Below, piece by piece: positions 48,509 through 58,419 of a stretch of 64,000 nucleotides of DNA. How positions within the stretch are numbered: the stretch's first letter is position 1; each line of letters starts with the position of its first letter. The notes beneath the pieces were generated by a model. It saw only the letters and a list, made by a program, of their open reading frames with translations. It had not been told where the DNA came from and ran no database searches. The translations under genes were made by a program, and so were the position numbers. This stretch comes from Nocardioides sp. REDSEA-S33_B3 (lineage in GTDB: Bacteria > Actinomycetota > Actinomycetes > Propionibacteriales > Nocardioidaceae): assembly GCA_001627335.1 (NCBI GenBank), contig LUPK01000059.1, forward strand, positions 186,001-250,000, in the 5' to 3' direction.

Positions 48509-49453
48509 TCAGCCGCGGGTGACTCGCGCAGGAAGGTGCGTCCGCGGCGCCATCCGGGGCCCGCGACGCGGCCGGTGCAGCCCGGCCACGCCGATCAGCA
48601 GCGGCACCCGGCCGCGATGGGGGCGCCAGGGCTCGAGGTAGGCGCGCATCTCCTCGTCGTCGAAGGGCGTGCCGGTCAGCGCCCAGCCGACGTCCTTGGC
48701 GACGTGGTAGTCGCCGAAGCTGACCGCGTCGGGGTCGCCCAGGGCTCGCTGGCGCACCTCGGCGCTGGTCCACTCCCCCACCCCCGGCAGGCTCCGGAGG
48801 CGACGCTCGGCCTCCTCGCCGTCCAGGCCCGCGAGCCGCTCGAGGGAGTCGGCGACCCGCGCGACCGTCACGATCGTGCGCGAGCGGGCATGGTCGACGT
48901 GCATGCGCAACCACTCCCAGGACGGGACGGTGCGCAGGGTGGCGGCATCGGGCTGCACCCACAGCCGCATCTCGCGACCGGGGCCGGGAGCCCGCTCCCC
49001 GAAGCGGTGGACGAGCATCCGGAACCCGGCGAAGGCCTCCTGGCCGGTCACCTTCTGCTCGATGATCGCCGGGACGAGCGCCTCCATCACCAGGCCGGTG
49101 CGGCCGGTCCGCAGGTGGGGGTGACGCCGGCGCGCCTCCTCCAGCACCGGGTGCCGGGGCTCGAACCCGCTCCAGTCGTCGTGCGCGCCGAGCAGCCCCG
49201 GCAGCGAGTCGAGCACCCAGTCGGCGCCCGGGCCCCAGGCCGACGCCCGGACCTCGCCGACGGAGGGGGCGGACCCCACCCGCAGCGTGGCGGGGCCCTC
49301 GGGTGTGCGCGTGCCGCGCCAGACGCGTCCGGCATCGTCGATGCGGAACGTCGGGTCCCCCGCTCCGCGGCGCAACGGTCGCAGCGGGCCCGTGACCGAG
49401 CACGGCCAGTCGGGGCGCCAGGTGCGCTGCCGCTCGCCGTCCGTGCCACTCAC
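48509..49453 (-). CDS. DNA-3-methyladenine glycosylase family (HhH-GPD)
   Basis: LRSLPGVGEWTSAEVRQRALGDPDAVSFGDYHVAKDVGWALTG, HhH-GPD motif. Confidence 0.85.
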   Translation of the reverse strand: MSGTDGERQRTWRPDWPCSVTGPLRPLRRGAGDPTFRIDDAGRVWRGTRTPEGPATLRVGSAPSVGEVRASAWGPGADWVLDSLPGLLGAHDDWSGFEPRHPVLEEARRRHPHLRTGRTGLVMEALVPAIIEQKVTGQEAFAGFRMLVHRFGERAPGPGREMRLWVQPDAATLRTVPSWEWLRMHVDHARSRTIVTVARVADSLERLAGLDGEEAERRLRSLPGVGEWTSAEVRQRALGDPDAVSFGDYHVAKDVGWALTGTPFDDEEMRAYLEPWRPHRGRVPLLIGVAGLHRPRRGPRMAPRTHLPARVTRG

Positions 49454-49463
49454 CCCGACGACG

Positions 49464-51665
49464 CTAGCCGACCGCCCCGACAGCCGACTCCAGACGCACG
49501 GGGATGCCGTTGAGGCGAGCCATCCCGGCCAGGAACTCCACGTCCTCGACGCGGGCCGAGGCCAGCTCGTTGGTGTTGGCTCCCCCGGCGGCGTTGGCCA
49601 CCGTCCAGCCCGCCGCGTGGCCCCAGCCGTGCGGGCAGGCGATCGTGCCCCGGCGTACCTCGTCGGTGAGCAGGGCGACCGTCTCGATCACCCCCGCCGC
49701 CGAGGTCAGCCGCACCGTGTCTCCGTCGGCCACTCCCGCCGCGGCGGCGTCCCCGGGATGGATGCGGGCGGCGTGCCGCCGGTTGCGGCCCTTCATCAGC
49801 GTCGGGCTGTTGTGCATCCAGGAGTTCTGCGACCGCATCTCCCGCAGCCCGATCATCCGCAGCGGGTACGCCGGATCCGCCTCGACCTCGAGGGCCGACC
49901 GCAGCCGGTCCCACTCGGCCGCGAGCTGGGCGGGGGCGAGGTCCACCTTGCCGTGCGGGTGCCGCACGACCTCGGCGAGCCGGCCGCCCCGCGCGGGCGG
50001 GAGCATCACGCCGTGCCGCTCGGCCCGCAGCCGCTTCAGGCTCAGCCCGCCCCTGCGCAGGCCGAAGCGGTCGCCGTGCGGTCCGGTGCGCAGCAGCAGG
50101 TCGACCAGCGTCCACGGGGTCACCCGGACGCCGGCGCGACGCGCAAGCGTGCGCAGCGGCCTGGTGACCGCGGCGGCCCACGACGGGAGGAACAGCGAGA
50201 TCCCCGCACGCCGGGCGATCTCGTCGAAGACCTCCCACTCGGCCCGCGCCTCCCCGGCGGGCTCGAGCACCGCTGGCGTGTGCTGGACGTGCGGCCAGGG
50301 GCTGGACGCCACGATCGCGAACGGCACGTCCTCGCGCTCCAGCCAGGTCGTCGCGGGCAGGACGTAGTCGGCGTGCCGGTTGGTCTCGTTGACGTAGAGG
50401 TCGAGCGCGACCATCAGGTCCAGCTGCTCCAGCGCCGCCGCGAGGCCGGGTCCGTCGACGCTGCTCAGCACCGGGTTGCCGGCCAGCACGAAGAGCGCTC
50501 GCAGCTGCCCCTCGCCGGGTGTGGTGATCTCGTCGGCCATGATCGCCGCCGGCCAGGTGTCCATGACGTCGGGGAACCCGCCGATCCGGCTGCGCCGGGT
50601 GTCGTAGCCGAGCCGGCCGGCCTTCTCGGCCGTCTCCTCGAACGGCACCACCGCCTGGCCGAGGAGCACCCCGCCCTCGCGGTCCAGGTTGCCGGTCAGC
50701 AGCGCGAGGGCGTCGATCAGCACGCTGACCAGGGTGGCGTGCTCGCCCAGGCAGGTGCCGGTGCGCCCATAGACGGCGGCACGCGGTGCCGCCGCGAGGT
50801 CGCGCGCCAACGACCGGACGACGTCCGGGTCGATCCCGGTGCGGGCCACCGTCGCCTCGGGGGTGAAGGGCGCCACCGCCGCGAGCAGCGTCTCGGCCCC
50901 GACGGACTGGCGGTCGATGGCCTCCTGGTCGACGAGGCCCTCCTCGGCCACCACCTGGATCAGCGAGGCCAGCAGGAACGCGTCGCCGTCGGGCTCGATC
51001 GAGACGTGCTCGAAGGCCTTGGCGGTCTCGCTGCGCCGCGGGTCGACCACGACGACGCGGCCGCCTCCGGCCACGATGGCCGAGAGGTGCTCCTTCACGC
51101 GCGGGGCACGCACCCCGCTCGCCCGCGATACCAGCGGGTTCGCGCCGAGCACCAGCAGCAGGTCGGTGCCCCGCAGGTCGGGGAACGGCACCTGGGAGAT
51201 CGACCCGTAGAGCAGCTTGCTGGCGACGTACCGGCTGTTGATGTCCTGACTGCCCACGGAGTACTGGTGGCCGGTGCCGAGCGCCGTCATCAGGGCGCCC
51301 GCCCACAGGGTGCCGGTGATGTTGAACCCGACGGGGTTGCCGAAGAACTGACCGACCGTTCCGCCGCCGTGGGTGTCGAGCAGGGCGCGCAGCCGGACGG
51401 CGATGTCGTCGAGGGCCTCGTCCCACGAGACCTGCTCGAACTCCCCCAGCGCTCCGCCGGCCACCCGCCGCAGCGGGTGGAGCACCCGGTCGGGGTCGTG
51501 CTGGACCTCGGGGAAGGCCAATCCCTTGGGACAGGCGTAGCCCTGACTGAGCGGGTGCTCGTCGTCGGGCCGCAGCGAGATCAGCCGCCCGTCCTCGACG
51601 GTCGCGATCATCCCGCAGAGCGGCTCGCAGATGCGGCAGTAGGTGGAGACGGTCCTCTGGGTCAC
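49464..51665 (-). CDS. molybdopterin-dependent oxidoreductase (DMSO reductase family, formate-dehydrogenase-like)
   Basis: STYCRICEPLCGMIATVEDGRLISLRPDDEHPLSQGYACPKG (CxxCxxxC...C 4Fe-4S), MoCo binding and C-terminal molydopterin_binding domains. Confidence 0.88.
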   Translation of the reverse strand: MTQRTVSTYCRICEPLCGMIATVEDGRLISLRPDDEHPLSQGYACPKGLAFPEVQHDPDRVLHPLRRVAGGALGEFEQVSWDEALDDIAVRLRALLDTHGGGTVGQFFGNPVGFNITGTLWAGALMTALGTGHQYSVGSQDINSRYVASKLLYGSISQVPFPDLRGTDLLLVLGANPLVSRASGVRAPRVKEHLSAIVAGGGRVVVVDPRRSETAKAFEHVSIEPDGDAFLLASLIQVVAEEGLVDQEAIDRQSVGAETLLAAVAPFTPEATVARTGIDPDVVRSLARDLAAAPRAAVYGRTGTCLGEHATLVSVLIDALALLTGNLDREGGVLLGQAVVPFEETAEKAGRLGYDTRRSRIGGFPDVMDTWPAAIMADEITTPGEGQLRALFVLAGNPVLSSVDGPGLAAALEQLDLMVALDLYVNETNRHADYVLPATTWLEREDVPFAIVASSPWPHVQHTPAVLEPAGEARAEWEVFDEIARRAGISLFLPSWAAAVTRPLRTLARRAGVRVTPWTLVDLLLRTGPHGDRFGLRRGGLSLKRLRAERHGVMLPPARGGRLAEVVRHPHGKVDLAPAQLAAEWDRLRSALEVEADPAYPLRMIGLREMRSQNSWMHNSPTLMKGRNRRHAARIHPGDAAAAGVADGDTVRLTSAAGVIETVALLTDEVRRGTIACPHGWGHAAGWTVANAAGGANTNELASARVEDVEFLAGMARLNGIPVRLESAVGAVG

Positions 51666-51675
51666 ACGGACATAC

Positions 51676-51689
51676 TGGAACACGTTCTA
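51676..51689. promoter_or_regulatory. putative KstR box
   Basis: TGGAACACGTTCTA, full match to TNNAACNNGTTNNA, between divergent Mo-oxidoreductase and enoyl-CoA hydratase. Confidence 0.72.
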
Positions 51690-51712
51690 CTTGTGGATCT
51701 AGTGTTCGGGGC

Positions 51713-52498
51713 ATGGTCCTGCAGATCCACGACGACAAGCGCGTGCGCACCCTGACCCTCGATCGTCCCGACGCGCTCAACGCGTTCAACATCGAGCTGT
51801 ACGACGCCACGGCCCGGGCCCTGCGCGAGGCTGCCGAGGAACCCGGCGTCGCCGTGGTGCTGCTGACCGGCAACGGTCGCGCGTTCAGCGCGGGGACGGA
51901 CCTGCTGGAGATGGCCCGGATCGCCGCCGACCCCGACTTCGACCAGGGCGAGGGCGGCTTCGTGAACCTCGTCGACGCCCTCGTGGACTTCCCCAAGCCG
52001 CTGGTGGTCGCCGTCAACGGGCTGGGCCTGGGCATCGGCTGCACGGTGCTGGGCTTCGCCGACATCGCCTTCATGTCGACCACCGCGCGACTCAAGTGCC
52101 CGTTCACCTCCTTGGGGGTCGCCCCGGAGGCCGCGTCCTCCTACCTGCTGCCGCTGCTGATCGGACGCCAGGCGGCGTCGTGGCTGCTGATGTCGGCGGA
52201 GTGGTTCGGCGCCGAGCAGGCGCTGGAGATGGGCCTGGTGCGCCGGGTGTGCGAGCCCGACGAGCTGCTCCCGGTCGCCCGCGAGCACGCCGAGCTGCTG
52301 GCCAGCCGGCCCATCTCGTCCCTCGTCGCGGTCAAGCGCACGATCATCGAGCCGTTGCGCGCCGGGATCGGCGCCGCCCGGGCACGGGAGAACGCCGCCT
52401 TCGCCGAGCTGATGGGCGGTCCGGCCAACACCGAGGCGCTGACCGCGTTCGCCGAGGGCAGGGAGGCCGACTTCACGACGCTGCCGCCGGGCTGGTGA
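51713..52498 (+). CDS. enoyl-CoA hydratase/isomerase family protein
   Basis: LDRPDALNAFNIELYDAT, GNGRAFSAGTDLLEMA, VAVNGLGLGIGCTVLGFADIAFMS. Confidence 0.9.
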   Translation: MVLQIHDDKRVRTLTLDRPDALNAFNIELYDATARALREAAEEPGVAVVLLTGNGRAFSAGTDLLEMARIAADPDFDQGEGGFVNLVDALVDFPKPLVVAVNGLGLGIGCTVLGFADIAFMSTTARLKCPFTSLGVAPEAASSYLLPLLIGRQAASWLLMSAEWFGAEQALEMGLVRRVCEPDELLPVAREHAELLASRPISSLVAVKRTIIEPLRAGIGAARARENAAFAELMGGPANTEALTAFAEGREADFTTLPPGW

Positions 52499-52549
52499 GC
52501 CCGGCGGCAGCCGTCGTGCAGGTGGTCCGGGTCGAGCAGGTCGAGCGGG

Positions 52550-55500
52550 TCAGCGCGGCTCGCTGATGGTCACGTCGAACGACGCGCCGCCGCCGTACAG
52601 CAGCAGGAAGCCGACGTACGCCGCCCCGGCCGGGATCGTCTTCGTCTCGCCGAAGAGGGCGAACCCACCGGTCATCGGCGCGCAGTCCTCGTCGTAGGCG
52701 TAGCCGAGCCACTCGCCGATCGGCACGCTGCCCTCGTAGGTGACCGCGTGCAGACCGTCGCCGGCCCCCTCGGGGAGCTCGGTGATCCAGGCGTCGATGC
52801 CGTTGCCGGCCGGCACGTCACCGCAGGCACCGGTCCAGCTGAGCTCGGTGGCGCCGGGACGGTAGGGGTCGAGACCGAGCAGCGAGCCCTGGGCGATGTT
52901 GCCCACCGCGACCGACCCGGGGGTGGTCACCGGCTGGTCGGGCTTGGGCTGCTTCGGCTCGATGCCGGAGACCCGGCCGAAGGCCTGGACCTCGGCGACG
53001 ATCGCGGTCGAGGCGTAGTCGACGGTGTCGCCCAGCGCCGCGTTGGGCACGACCCGGACGAACTTCGCCCGCACCGGCTTCTTCAGCCGCAGGCTCTGCA
53101 TCATCAGGTCGCTGACGGCCGGGCGGGGCCCCTTCATGCGGAACGTCGCGACCTCGGCGGTGCGCCAGGACCTCCCGTTCATCGACGTCTGCACGGTCAC
53201 CTTGCGGGCCGCCGCGAACCGGGGCAGACCGACCGGCTTGACCACGCTCACGTTCACGGTGTCGATCACGCTGCGCTTGGCGAGCTTCACGACCGCCGTC
53301 GCGTCCTTGCCCTCGTTGTAGGCCACCCCGGCGTCCTCGGTCTGCCAGCCGGTCGCCTCGGTGTCGTCGAAGGCGTTCTGGGCCGGCAGAGCGGACGCCT
53401 GGCTCGAGACCTTGGTGAGCGTGGCGCCCGAGGACTGCGAGAGCAGGTTGGGACGCAGGGCCACCTTGCGGGTGACCTTGCGGCCCCGCGGCACGACGAC
53501 CTCGAGGCGCTGCTGGCCGAAGCCGGGCGCCTGCAGGGTGAGCGTGTAGCGGCCGGCGGCCATCCGTGCCGTGGTGACACCGGAGCCGTTCGTGGTCGTG
53601 ATCGGGGTGGTGCGACCCTCGAAGAGGCCGCCGAGCACACGGACGCCCTTGACCGGCCGCCCGGTCGAGGGGTTCACCACCCGGAACGTGACGGTGCCGT
53701 TCTGGGACGACGTCGGGACGTCGAAGCCGGGCACCGGAGCGGTGTCCGCCTCGCCGGTGGTCGAGGCCGAGACGCCCATGCCACGCTCGGCGAAGCCGGC
53801 CCAGACCTCGTCGAGGTACTTCTTCTTGTAGCGCAGCTCCGCGGCGGCGACGATCGCGTCGCGCATGTCGAGCATGCTGGGGGACGGCGGGCTCAGCGGC
53901 ATCGCGTCGGTCACCATGTGCTCGGCGATGTCACTGGCCTTCTTGTGGTTCCCGCCCACGGCCCGGAGGATCTTGTCGCGGACGGTCCACAGGGTCGTGG
54001 CCCAGATCTCGCCGTCGGAGTGCACCTGGGGCCCGGACATGTCGTAGCCGTAGTCGCCGTAGGTCAGCGGGCTGGTGGCGTAGTTCCAGTTGCGGATGCC
54101 GCGCTTCTCGTCACCGACGTACGCCGCGGTGACGGCGGTGCGGGTGAGGCCGCGCCGGAAGAGGTCGTTCATGGCGTACCAGTCGCCCCAGCCCTCGCCC
54201 ATCGCGCCGGACTGGCCGCCGGCCAGCGAGCCGAGGCCGCCGCCGCCGACGTAGCGGTTGCTCAGGCCGTGGACGTACTCGTGCTGGATGATCGAGGTGT
54301 CGAAGTCGCCGTCGCGGGGCTCGGCCTCGAAGACGTCGTCGACGAACTCCCACAGGTACATGTTGGTGAAGCCGGGGATGCCGTCGGGCAGCGTGAGCAT
54401 GTTGGCGTTGTTGCGGCCCAGCGGCAGTACCGCCTCGGTGAGGTTGAGCGCACCCGACTGGGCGCCGCCCATCACCGGGTCACCACCGAGCGGGAGGGAG
54501 CCGCTGGTCGGGTCGTTGACCAGCTGGAAGTTGCCGCCGGTCTCGGTGAACCCGAACTCGTAGAGCTCGTCGTGGATCCGGTTGTGGTGGTAGAAGAGGT
54601 TGGTCGCGGCGGCGTTCGCGTCCGGGATGAAGCTGCCGGTGGAGCCGTCGCTGGTGCGCCAGGAGTCGGGGAACTCGTAGTTGAAGTCACCGGTCGGGGC
54701 GACCGGGCGGTTGTACTGGTCGGCCGCCACCAGGGGCACCGTCCAGGCGATGGCGGTGTTGGCGTTGTTGCCCAGCGTCGTGATGCCCGGCAGGCCGAGC
54801 AGGCCCGTCGGGTCCAACCAGCCTCCGGGGCTGGTGTCGGTGGGGCCGAAGCTCTTGACGACCGGCTCGCCGCCCTTCTTCGCCCCGGGGTAGTTCTCGT
54901 AGATCGTGCCCTCGGCGTGCTGCACCAGGCTCTTGCGGAACAGCGGACGACCCGTCTGGGCGTCCACGATGACGGCGTAGGCCTCGTCGATGCTCTTGAT
55001 GACCAGCGCGGCGAAGGCGGCGCGGCCGCCCTGCGCGGTGGGGAACGCGACCCTGCGGACGTACTGCGTGGTGCCGAGACCGCCGGCCTTGAAGACCTCG
55101 TACCCGCCCTGCGCCCTCCCCGTCGCGACGGCGGTCCACGAGGCCAGGTCCGGGCTCAGGGCCCGGACGGTGCGCTGCAGCGCCTGGGCCGGGGAGAGGT
55201 CGAAGGAGCCGAGCAGACCGGTGGCCCGCACCGGGTCCCCGGCGTAGCGCACCACACGACCCTGGCGGTCGACGAGCACGGTCAGGATGGCGCCGATCCC
55301 CGACGCCACCCCGCCGAAGGTCTGGGCGTAGCTGATGACGGTGGCGCCGATCTTCGGCAGCTCGTGGTCACGGACCAGCTCGAGCCGGGCGATGTCGCGG
55401 GCCGAGAGGCCGAACGCCGCGGCGTGCTCGGTCAGCCACTCCCGGGCGATGGTCTCCGGCGCCCCGCTGCGCTTGCCGCTCAGGAACCCGCCGGCGACCT

Positions 55501-55798
55501 CGATGCTGCGCGGGGTCCCGGTGGCGTTCCAGGTCACCTCGGCCCCACGCAGCGACCCGAGCGCGGTGCGCTGCGCGGTCGTCGGCGCCACGGCGCCGTC
55601 GCCGGCACGGGTGTCGAAGGCCAGGGTCGGGAGCAGCTCCCCGCCCAGCGGCAGGACCAGCGCGTCCCTCGCCGAGGCCAGGAGGTCCCGCACCGGGCCG
55701 GTGGTGGGGGCCGTCGACTGCGCTGCCTGCGAGAGCGTGGGGGTCGCGATCAGGGAGGCCGCGAGGCCTGCCAGCGCGATCTTGCGGGAGAGGAACAC
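52550..55798 (-). CDS. secreted M36 (fungalysin-like) metallopeptidase
   Basis: HEYVHGLSNR (HExxH) with GEGWGDWYAM downstream; signal peptide; C-terminal carboxypeptidase-regulatory-like domain. Confidence 0.88.
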   Translation of the reverse strand: MFLSRKIALAGLAASLIATPTLSQAAQSTAPTTGPVRDLLASARDALVLPLGGELLPTLAFDTRAGDGAVAPTTAQRTALGSLRGAEVTWNATGTPRSIEVAGGFLSGKRSGAPETIAREWLTEHAAAFGLSARDIARLELVRDHELPKIGATVISYAQTFGGVASGIGAILTVLVDRQGRVVRYAGDPVRATGLLGSFDLSPAQALQRTVRALSPDLASWTAVATGRAQGGYEVFKAGGLGTTQYVRRVAFPTAQGGRAAFAALVIKSIDEAYAVIVDAQTGRPLFRKSLVQHAEGTIYENYPGAKKGGEPVVKSFGPTDTSPGGWLDPTGLLGLPGITTLGNNANTAIAWTVPLVAADQYNRPVAPTGDFNYEFPDSWRTSDGSTGSFIPDANAAATNLFYHHNRIHDELYEFGFTETGGNFQLVNDPTSGSLPLGGDPVMGGAQSGALNLTEAVLPLGRNNANMLTLPDGIPGFTNMYLWEFVDDVFEAEPRDGDFDTSIIQHEYVHGLSNRYVGGGGLGSLAGGQSGAMGEGWGDWYAMNDLFRRGLTRTAVTAAYVGDEKRGIRNWNYATSPLTYGDYGYDMSGPQVHSDGEIWATTLWTVRDKILRAVGGNHKKASDIAEHMVTDAMPLSPPSPSMLDMRDAIVAAAELRYKKKYLDEVWAGFAERGMGVSASTTGEADTAPVPGFDVPTSSQNGTVTFRVVNPSTGRPVKGVRVLGGLFEGRTTPITTTNGSGVTTARMAAGRYTLTLQAPGFGQQRLEVVVPRGRKVTRKVALRPNLLSQSSGATLTKVSSQASALPAQNAFDDTEATGWQTEDAGVAYNEGKDATAVVKLAKRSVIDTVNVSVVKPVGLPRFAAARKVTVQTSMNGRSWRTAEVATFRMKGPRPAVSDLMMQSLRLKKPVRAKFVRVVPNAALGDTVDYASTAIVAEVQAFGRVSGIEPKQPKPDQPVTTPGSVAVGNIAQGSLLGLDPYRPGATELSWTGACGDVPAGNGIDAWITELPEGAGDGLHAVTYEGSVPIGEWLGYAYDEDCAPMTGGFALFGETKTIPAGAAYVGFLLLYGGGASFDVTISEPR

Positions 55799-55984
55799 GT
55801 GGGGCCCTTGGGGGTGAGTCGGGTCGTGGCGGCGGCCGGCCGGTCCGGGTGAGGACCTGCATCGCGCTGACCGGCCCAACGAGGCCCCCGGGGGTAAGTC
55901 ACGCTCTCAGGCCGGCTGCGCACAGATTCACAGGCGGCTCCGGCGGGTGTGGGCGGCGTCGGTGGCCGGTGCTTGGCTGGCCCC

Positions 55985-57490
55985 GTGCTGCTCCACGACC
56001 TGGTCTCCACCTCCGCCGAGGTCGCCTCGACCCGCTCGCGCAAGGCGAAGGTCGCGGCGTTGGCTTCGCTGCTCTCGCGCACCCCGACCGAGGAGGTCGG
56101 GCTCGTCGTCTCCTACCTCAGCGGCCGGTTGCTGCAGCGCCGCACCGGGGTCGGGTGGCGGTCGCTGACGTCGCTCCCGGACCCCGCCGACGAGCCGTCG
56201 CTGACGGTCGTGGAGGTCCACGAGGCGTTCGAGTCGCTCTCGGCGCTGGCCGGGCCGGGCTCGGCCAGCTCGCGGGCGACCGGCGTGGCCTCGTTGTTCG
56301 GTCGCGCGACGGCCGAGGAGCAGCAGTGGTTGCGTGGCCTGGTCACCGGTGAGGTGCGCCAGGGGGCGCTCGACGCGGTTGTCCAGGAGGGGCTCGCGGT
56401 GGCCGGAGGCGTGCCGCTCACCGTCGTACGCCGCGCGGCGATGCTGGCGGGGTCGACCGTCGCGATCGCGGAGGCGGCGCTGGGCGAGGGCGAGGCGGGC
56501 CTGGCGCGGTTCCGGCTGGAGGTGGGCCGCCCGGTGCTGCCGATGCTCGCCTCGTCGGCCCCCGACGTCGACGCAGCCCTCGCGAAGGCCGCTGGCGACG
56601 GCGGGGCGGTCGTCGTCGACGCCAAGCTCGACGGCATCCGGGTCCAGGTGCACCGCGACGGCGACGACGTGCTCGTGGTGACCCGGAGCCTCGACGACAT
56701 CACGACGAGGCTGCCGGAGGTGGTCGCGGTGGCCCGGTCGCTGCGCTCGGAGCGGTTCGTGCTCGACGGCGAGGCGCTCGCGGTCGGCGCGGACGGGCGG
56801 CCGCGCCCCTTCCAGGAGACGTCCTCGCGCACCGCGCAGGCGAGCGGGGCGGTGATCAGCCCGTTCTTCTTCGACGTGCTGCACCTCGACGGGGAGGACC
56901 TCATGGAGTCCCCCGGCCACGTGCGCGCGGCGGCCCTCGAGAGGCTGGTCCCCGCCGAGCACCGGGTGCAGAGGCTGGAGACCACCTCGGTCGAGGAGGC
57001 CGAGTCGTTCCTGGCGGCGCAGATCAGCGCCGGGCACGAGGGGGTCGTCGTCAAGAGCCCGTCAGCGGCGTACGACGCGGGCAGGCGGGGTGCGGCGTGG
57101 GTGAAGGTGAAGCCGGTGCACACCCTGGACCTCGTCGTGGTGGCCGTCGAGTGGGGCTCGGGCCGCCGCTCGGGGCTGCTGTCCAACATCCACCTCGCCG
57201 CGCGTGACGGCGACGAGCTGGTGATGCTCGGCAAGACCTTCAAGGGGATGGCCGACGAGGTCCTGGCCTGGCAGACCGAGCGGTTCCTCGCCCTCGAGAC
57301 CCACCGCGAGGGCCACGTCGTGCACGTGCGCCCCGAGCAGGTCGTCGAGATCGCCTTCGACGGCGTCCAGCGCTCGACCCGCTACCCGGGCGGCGTGGCC
57401 CTCCGTTTCGCCCGCGTGGTCCGCTACCGCGAGGACAAGTCCCCCGCCGACGCCGACACCCTCGCCACCGTCCGCGCCCACCTCGCCTGA
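55985..57490 (+). CDS. ATP-dependent DNA ligase (LigB-like)
   Basis: Adenylation motif DAKLDGIRVQVH (KxDG), DGEALA, EGVVVKSPSAAYDAGRRGAAWVKVKP. Confidence 0.9.
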   Translation: MLLHDLVSTSAEVASTRSRKAKVAALASLLSRTPTEEVGLVVSYLSGRLLQRRTGVGWRSLTSLPDPADEPSLTVVEVHEAFESLSALAGPGSASSRATGVASLFGRATAEEQQWLRGLVTGEVRQGALDAVVQEGLAVAGGVPLTVVRRAAMLAGSTVAIAEAALGEGEAGLARFRLEVGRPVLPMLASSAPDVDAALAKAAGDGGAVVVDAKLDGIRVQVHRDGDDVLVVTRSLDDITTRLPEVVAVARSLRSERFVLDGEALAVGADGRPRPFQETSSRTAQASGAVISPFFFDVLHLDGEDLMESPGHVRAAALERLVPAEHRVQRLETTSVEEAESFLAAQISAGHEGVVVKSPSAAYDAGRRGAAWVKVKPVHTLDLVVVAVEWGSGRRSGLLSNIHLAARDGDELVMLGKTFKGMADEVLAWQTERFLALETHREGHVVHVRPEQVVEIAFDGVQRSTRYPGGVALRFARVVRYREDKSPADADTLATVRAHLA

Positions 57491-57499
57491 CGCCGTCAC

Positions 57500-57531
57500 C
57501 CGCCGAACCGGCGTATCAATACGCCGGCTCG
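57500..57531. repeat. Palindromic repeat, copy 3
   Basis: CCGCCGAACCGGCGTATCAATACGCCGGCTCG, identical to copy 2 over about 32 nt; 9 nt after the ligase stop. Confidence 0.8.
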
Positions 57532-57578
57532 GCACGAAGGGGGTCGGAACGAGGGGACGTGACGTTGCTGTCACAAGC

Positions 57579-57597
57579 GTGCAACTCCGAGTTGCAC
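57579..57597. promoter_or_regulatory. probable TetR operator
   Basis: GTGCAACTC-C-GAGTTGCAC, perfect 9+1+9 inverted repeat 19 nt upstream of the TetR start. Confidence 0.72.
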
Positions 57598-57615
57598 ACG
57601 CGTATCGTCACCAGC

Positions 57616-58311
57616 ATGACCTCGCGTGCCCCTGAGACCGACGGCCGACGCTCCGCCGCCGCGGCCCGTCGCCGCGCCCGGGAGGCGGAGATCCTGCAGG
57701 CGACCCGCGCGCTCTTCGACGAGCGCGGCGTGCGCGACGCCCAGATCGAGGACATCGCCAAGGCGGTCGGCATCAACCGGGCGATCGTCTACCGCCACTT
57801 CAGCGGCAAGGAGGAGCTCTTCGCCCTCACGCTGGTGGGCTACCTCGACGAGATGCGCACCGCGCTCGAGACCGCTTCGTCTGCTGGCGGTCCGGCCGAG
57901 GAGCGGCTGGCCCGAATCGTGGGGGCGTTCGTCGACTACGCCCTCGAGCACCCGGCGTTCGTCGACTGCGCCCAGGCGCTCATGCGTCGCTCGGGCCCCG
58001 AGCTGCTCGACGAGATCTCCGAGAGCGCGCTGTTCCGCCTCGGACGCGGCATCTCCGGGTGCCTGTCGATCCTCTCGGGCGCGCTCGAGGACGGCGTGCG
58101 CGCGGGTGACTTCTCCGTCAGCGACCCAACCCTCCTCGCCAACACCCTCTACGCCAGTGGTCTGGGCGCCCTCCAGCTCGCCCGCGTCGGCATCCTGGTC
58201 AAGGAGGCCGCGCCCGGCGTCCCCACGGTCGGCGAGATCTCCCACGACCAGGTGCGTGACTATCTGGTCGTCTCCGCCCTCGCGCTCGCCCGCGGCGGCG
58301 GCCGCGCCTGA
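57616..58311 (+). CDS. TetR family transcriptional regulator
   Basis: RAREAEILQATRALFDERGVRDAQIEDIAKAVGINRAIVYRHFSGKEELFALTLVGYL. Confidence 0.9.
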   Translation: MTSRAPETDGRRSAAAARRRAREAEILQATRALFDERGVRDAQIEDIAKAVGINRAIVYRHFSGKEELFALTLVGYLDEMRTALETASSAGGPAEERLARIVGAFVDYALEHPAFVDCAQALMRRSGPELLDEISESALFRLGRGISGCLSILSGALEDGVRAGDFSVSDPTLLANTLYASGLGALQLARVGILVKEAAPGVPTVGEISHDQVRDYLVVSALALARGGGRA

Positions 58312-58328
58312 CGCCTCCCCACCCTCGG

Positions 58329-58374
58329 GACGTCATACGTCCCGCACGAGCGGACGTCCCGTCCGTATGACGTC
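58329..58374. repeat. nested inverted repeats
   Basis: GACGTCATACG (58329-58339) and CGTATGACGTC (58364-58374), plus local GGGACGT-CAT-ACGTCCC. Confidence 0.65.
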
Positions 58375-58388
58375 ACACGGACGCACCA

Positions 58389-58419
58389 CGGCCCCGCCTC
58401 CACGCAGGAGACGGGGCCG
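58389..58419. terminator. hairpin terminator candidate between convergent genes
   Basis: CGGCCCCG-c-CTCC-ACGCA-GGAG-a-CGGGGCCG. Confidence 0.65.

Noticed and set aside
49450-52107. 885-aa minus-strand ORF overlapping the molybdopterin oxidoreductase
   Set aside because: Same strand but different frame; Arg/Ala/Gly-rich translation, whereas 49464-51665 gives clear MoCo and 4Fe-4S motifs.
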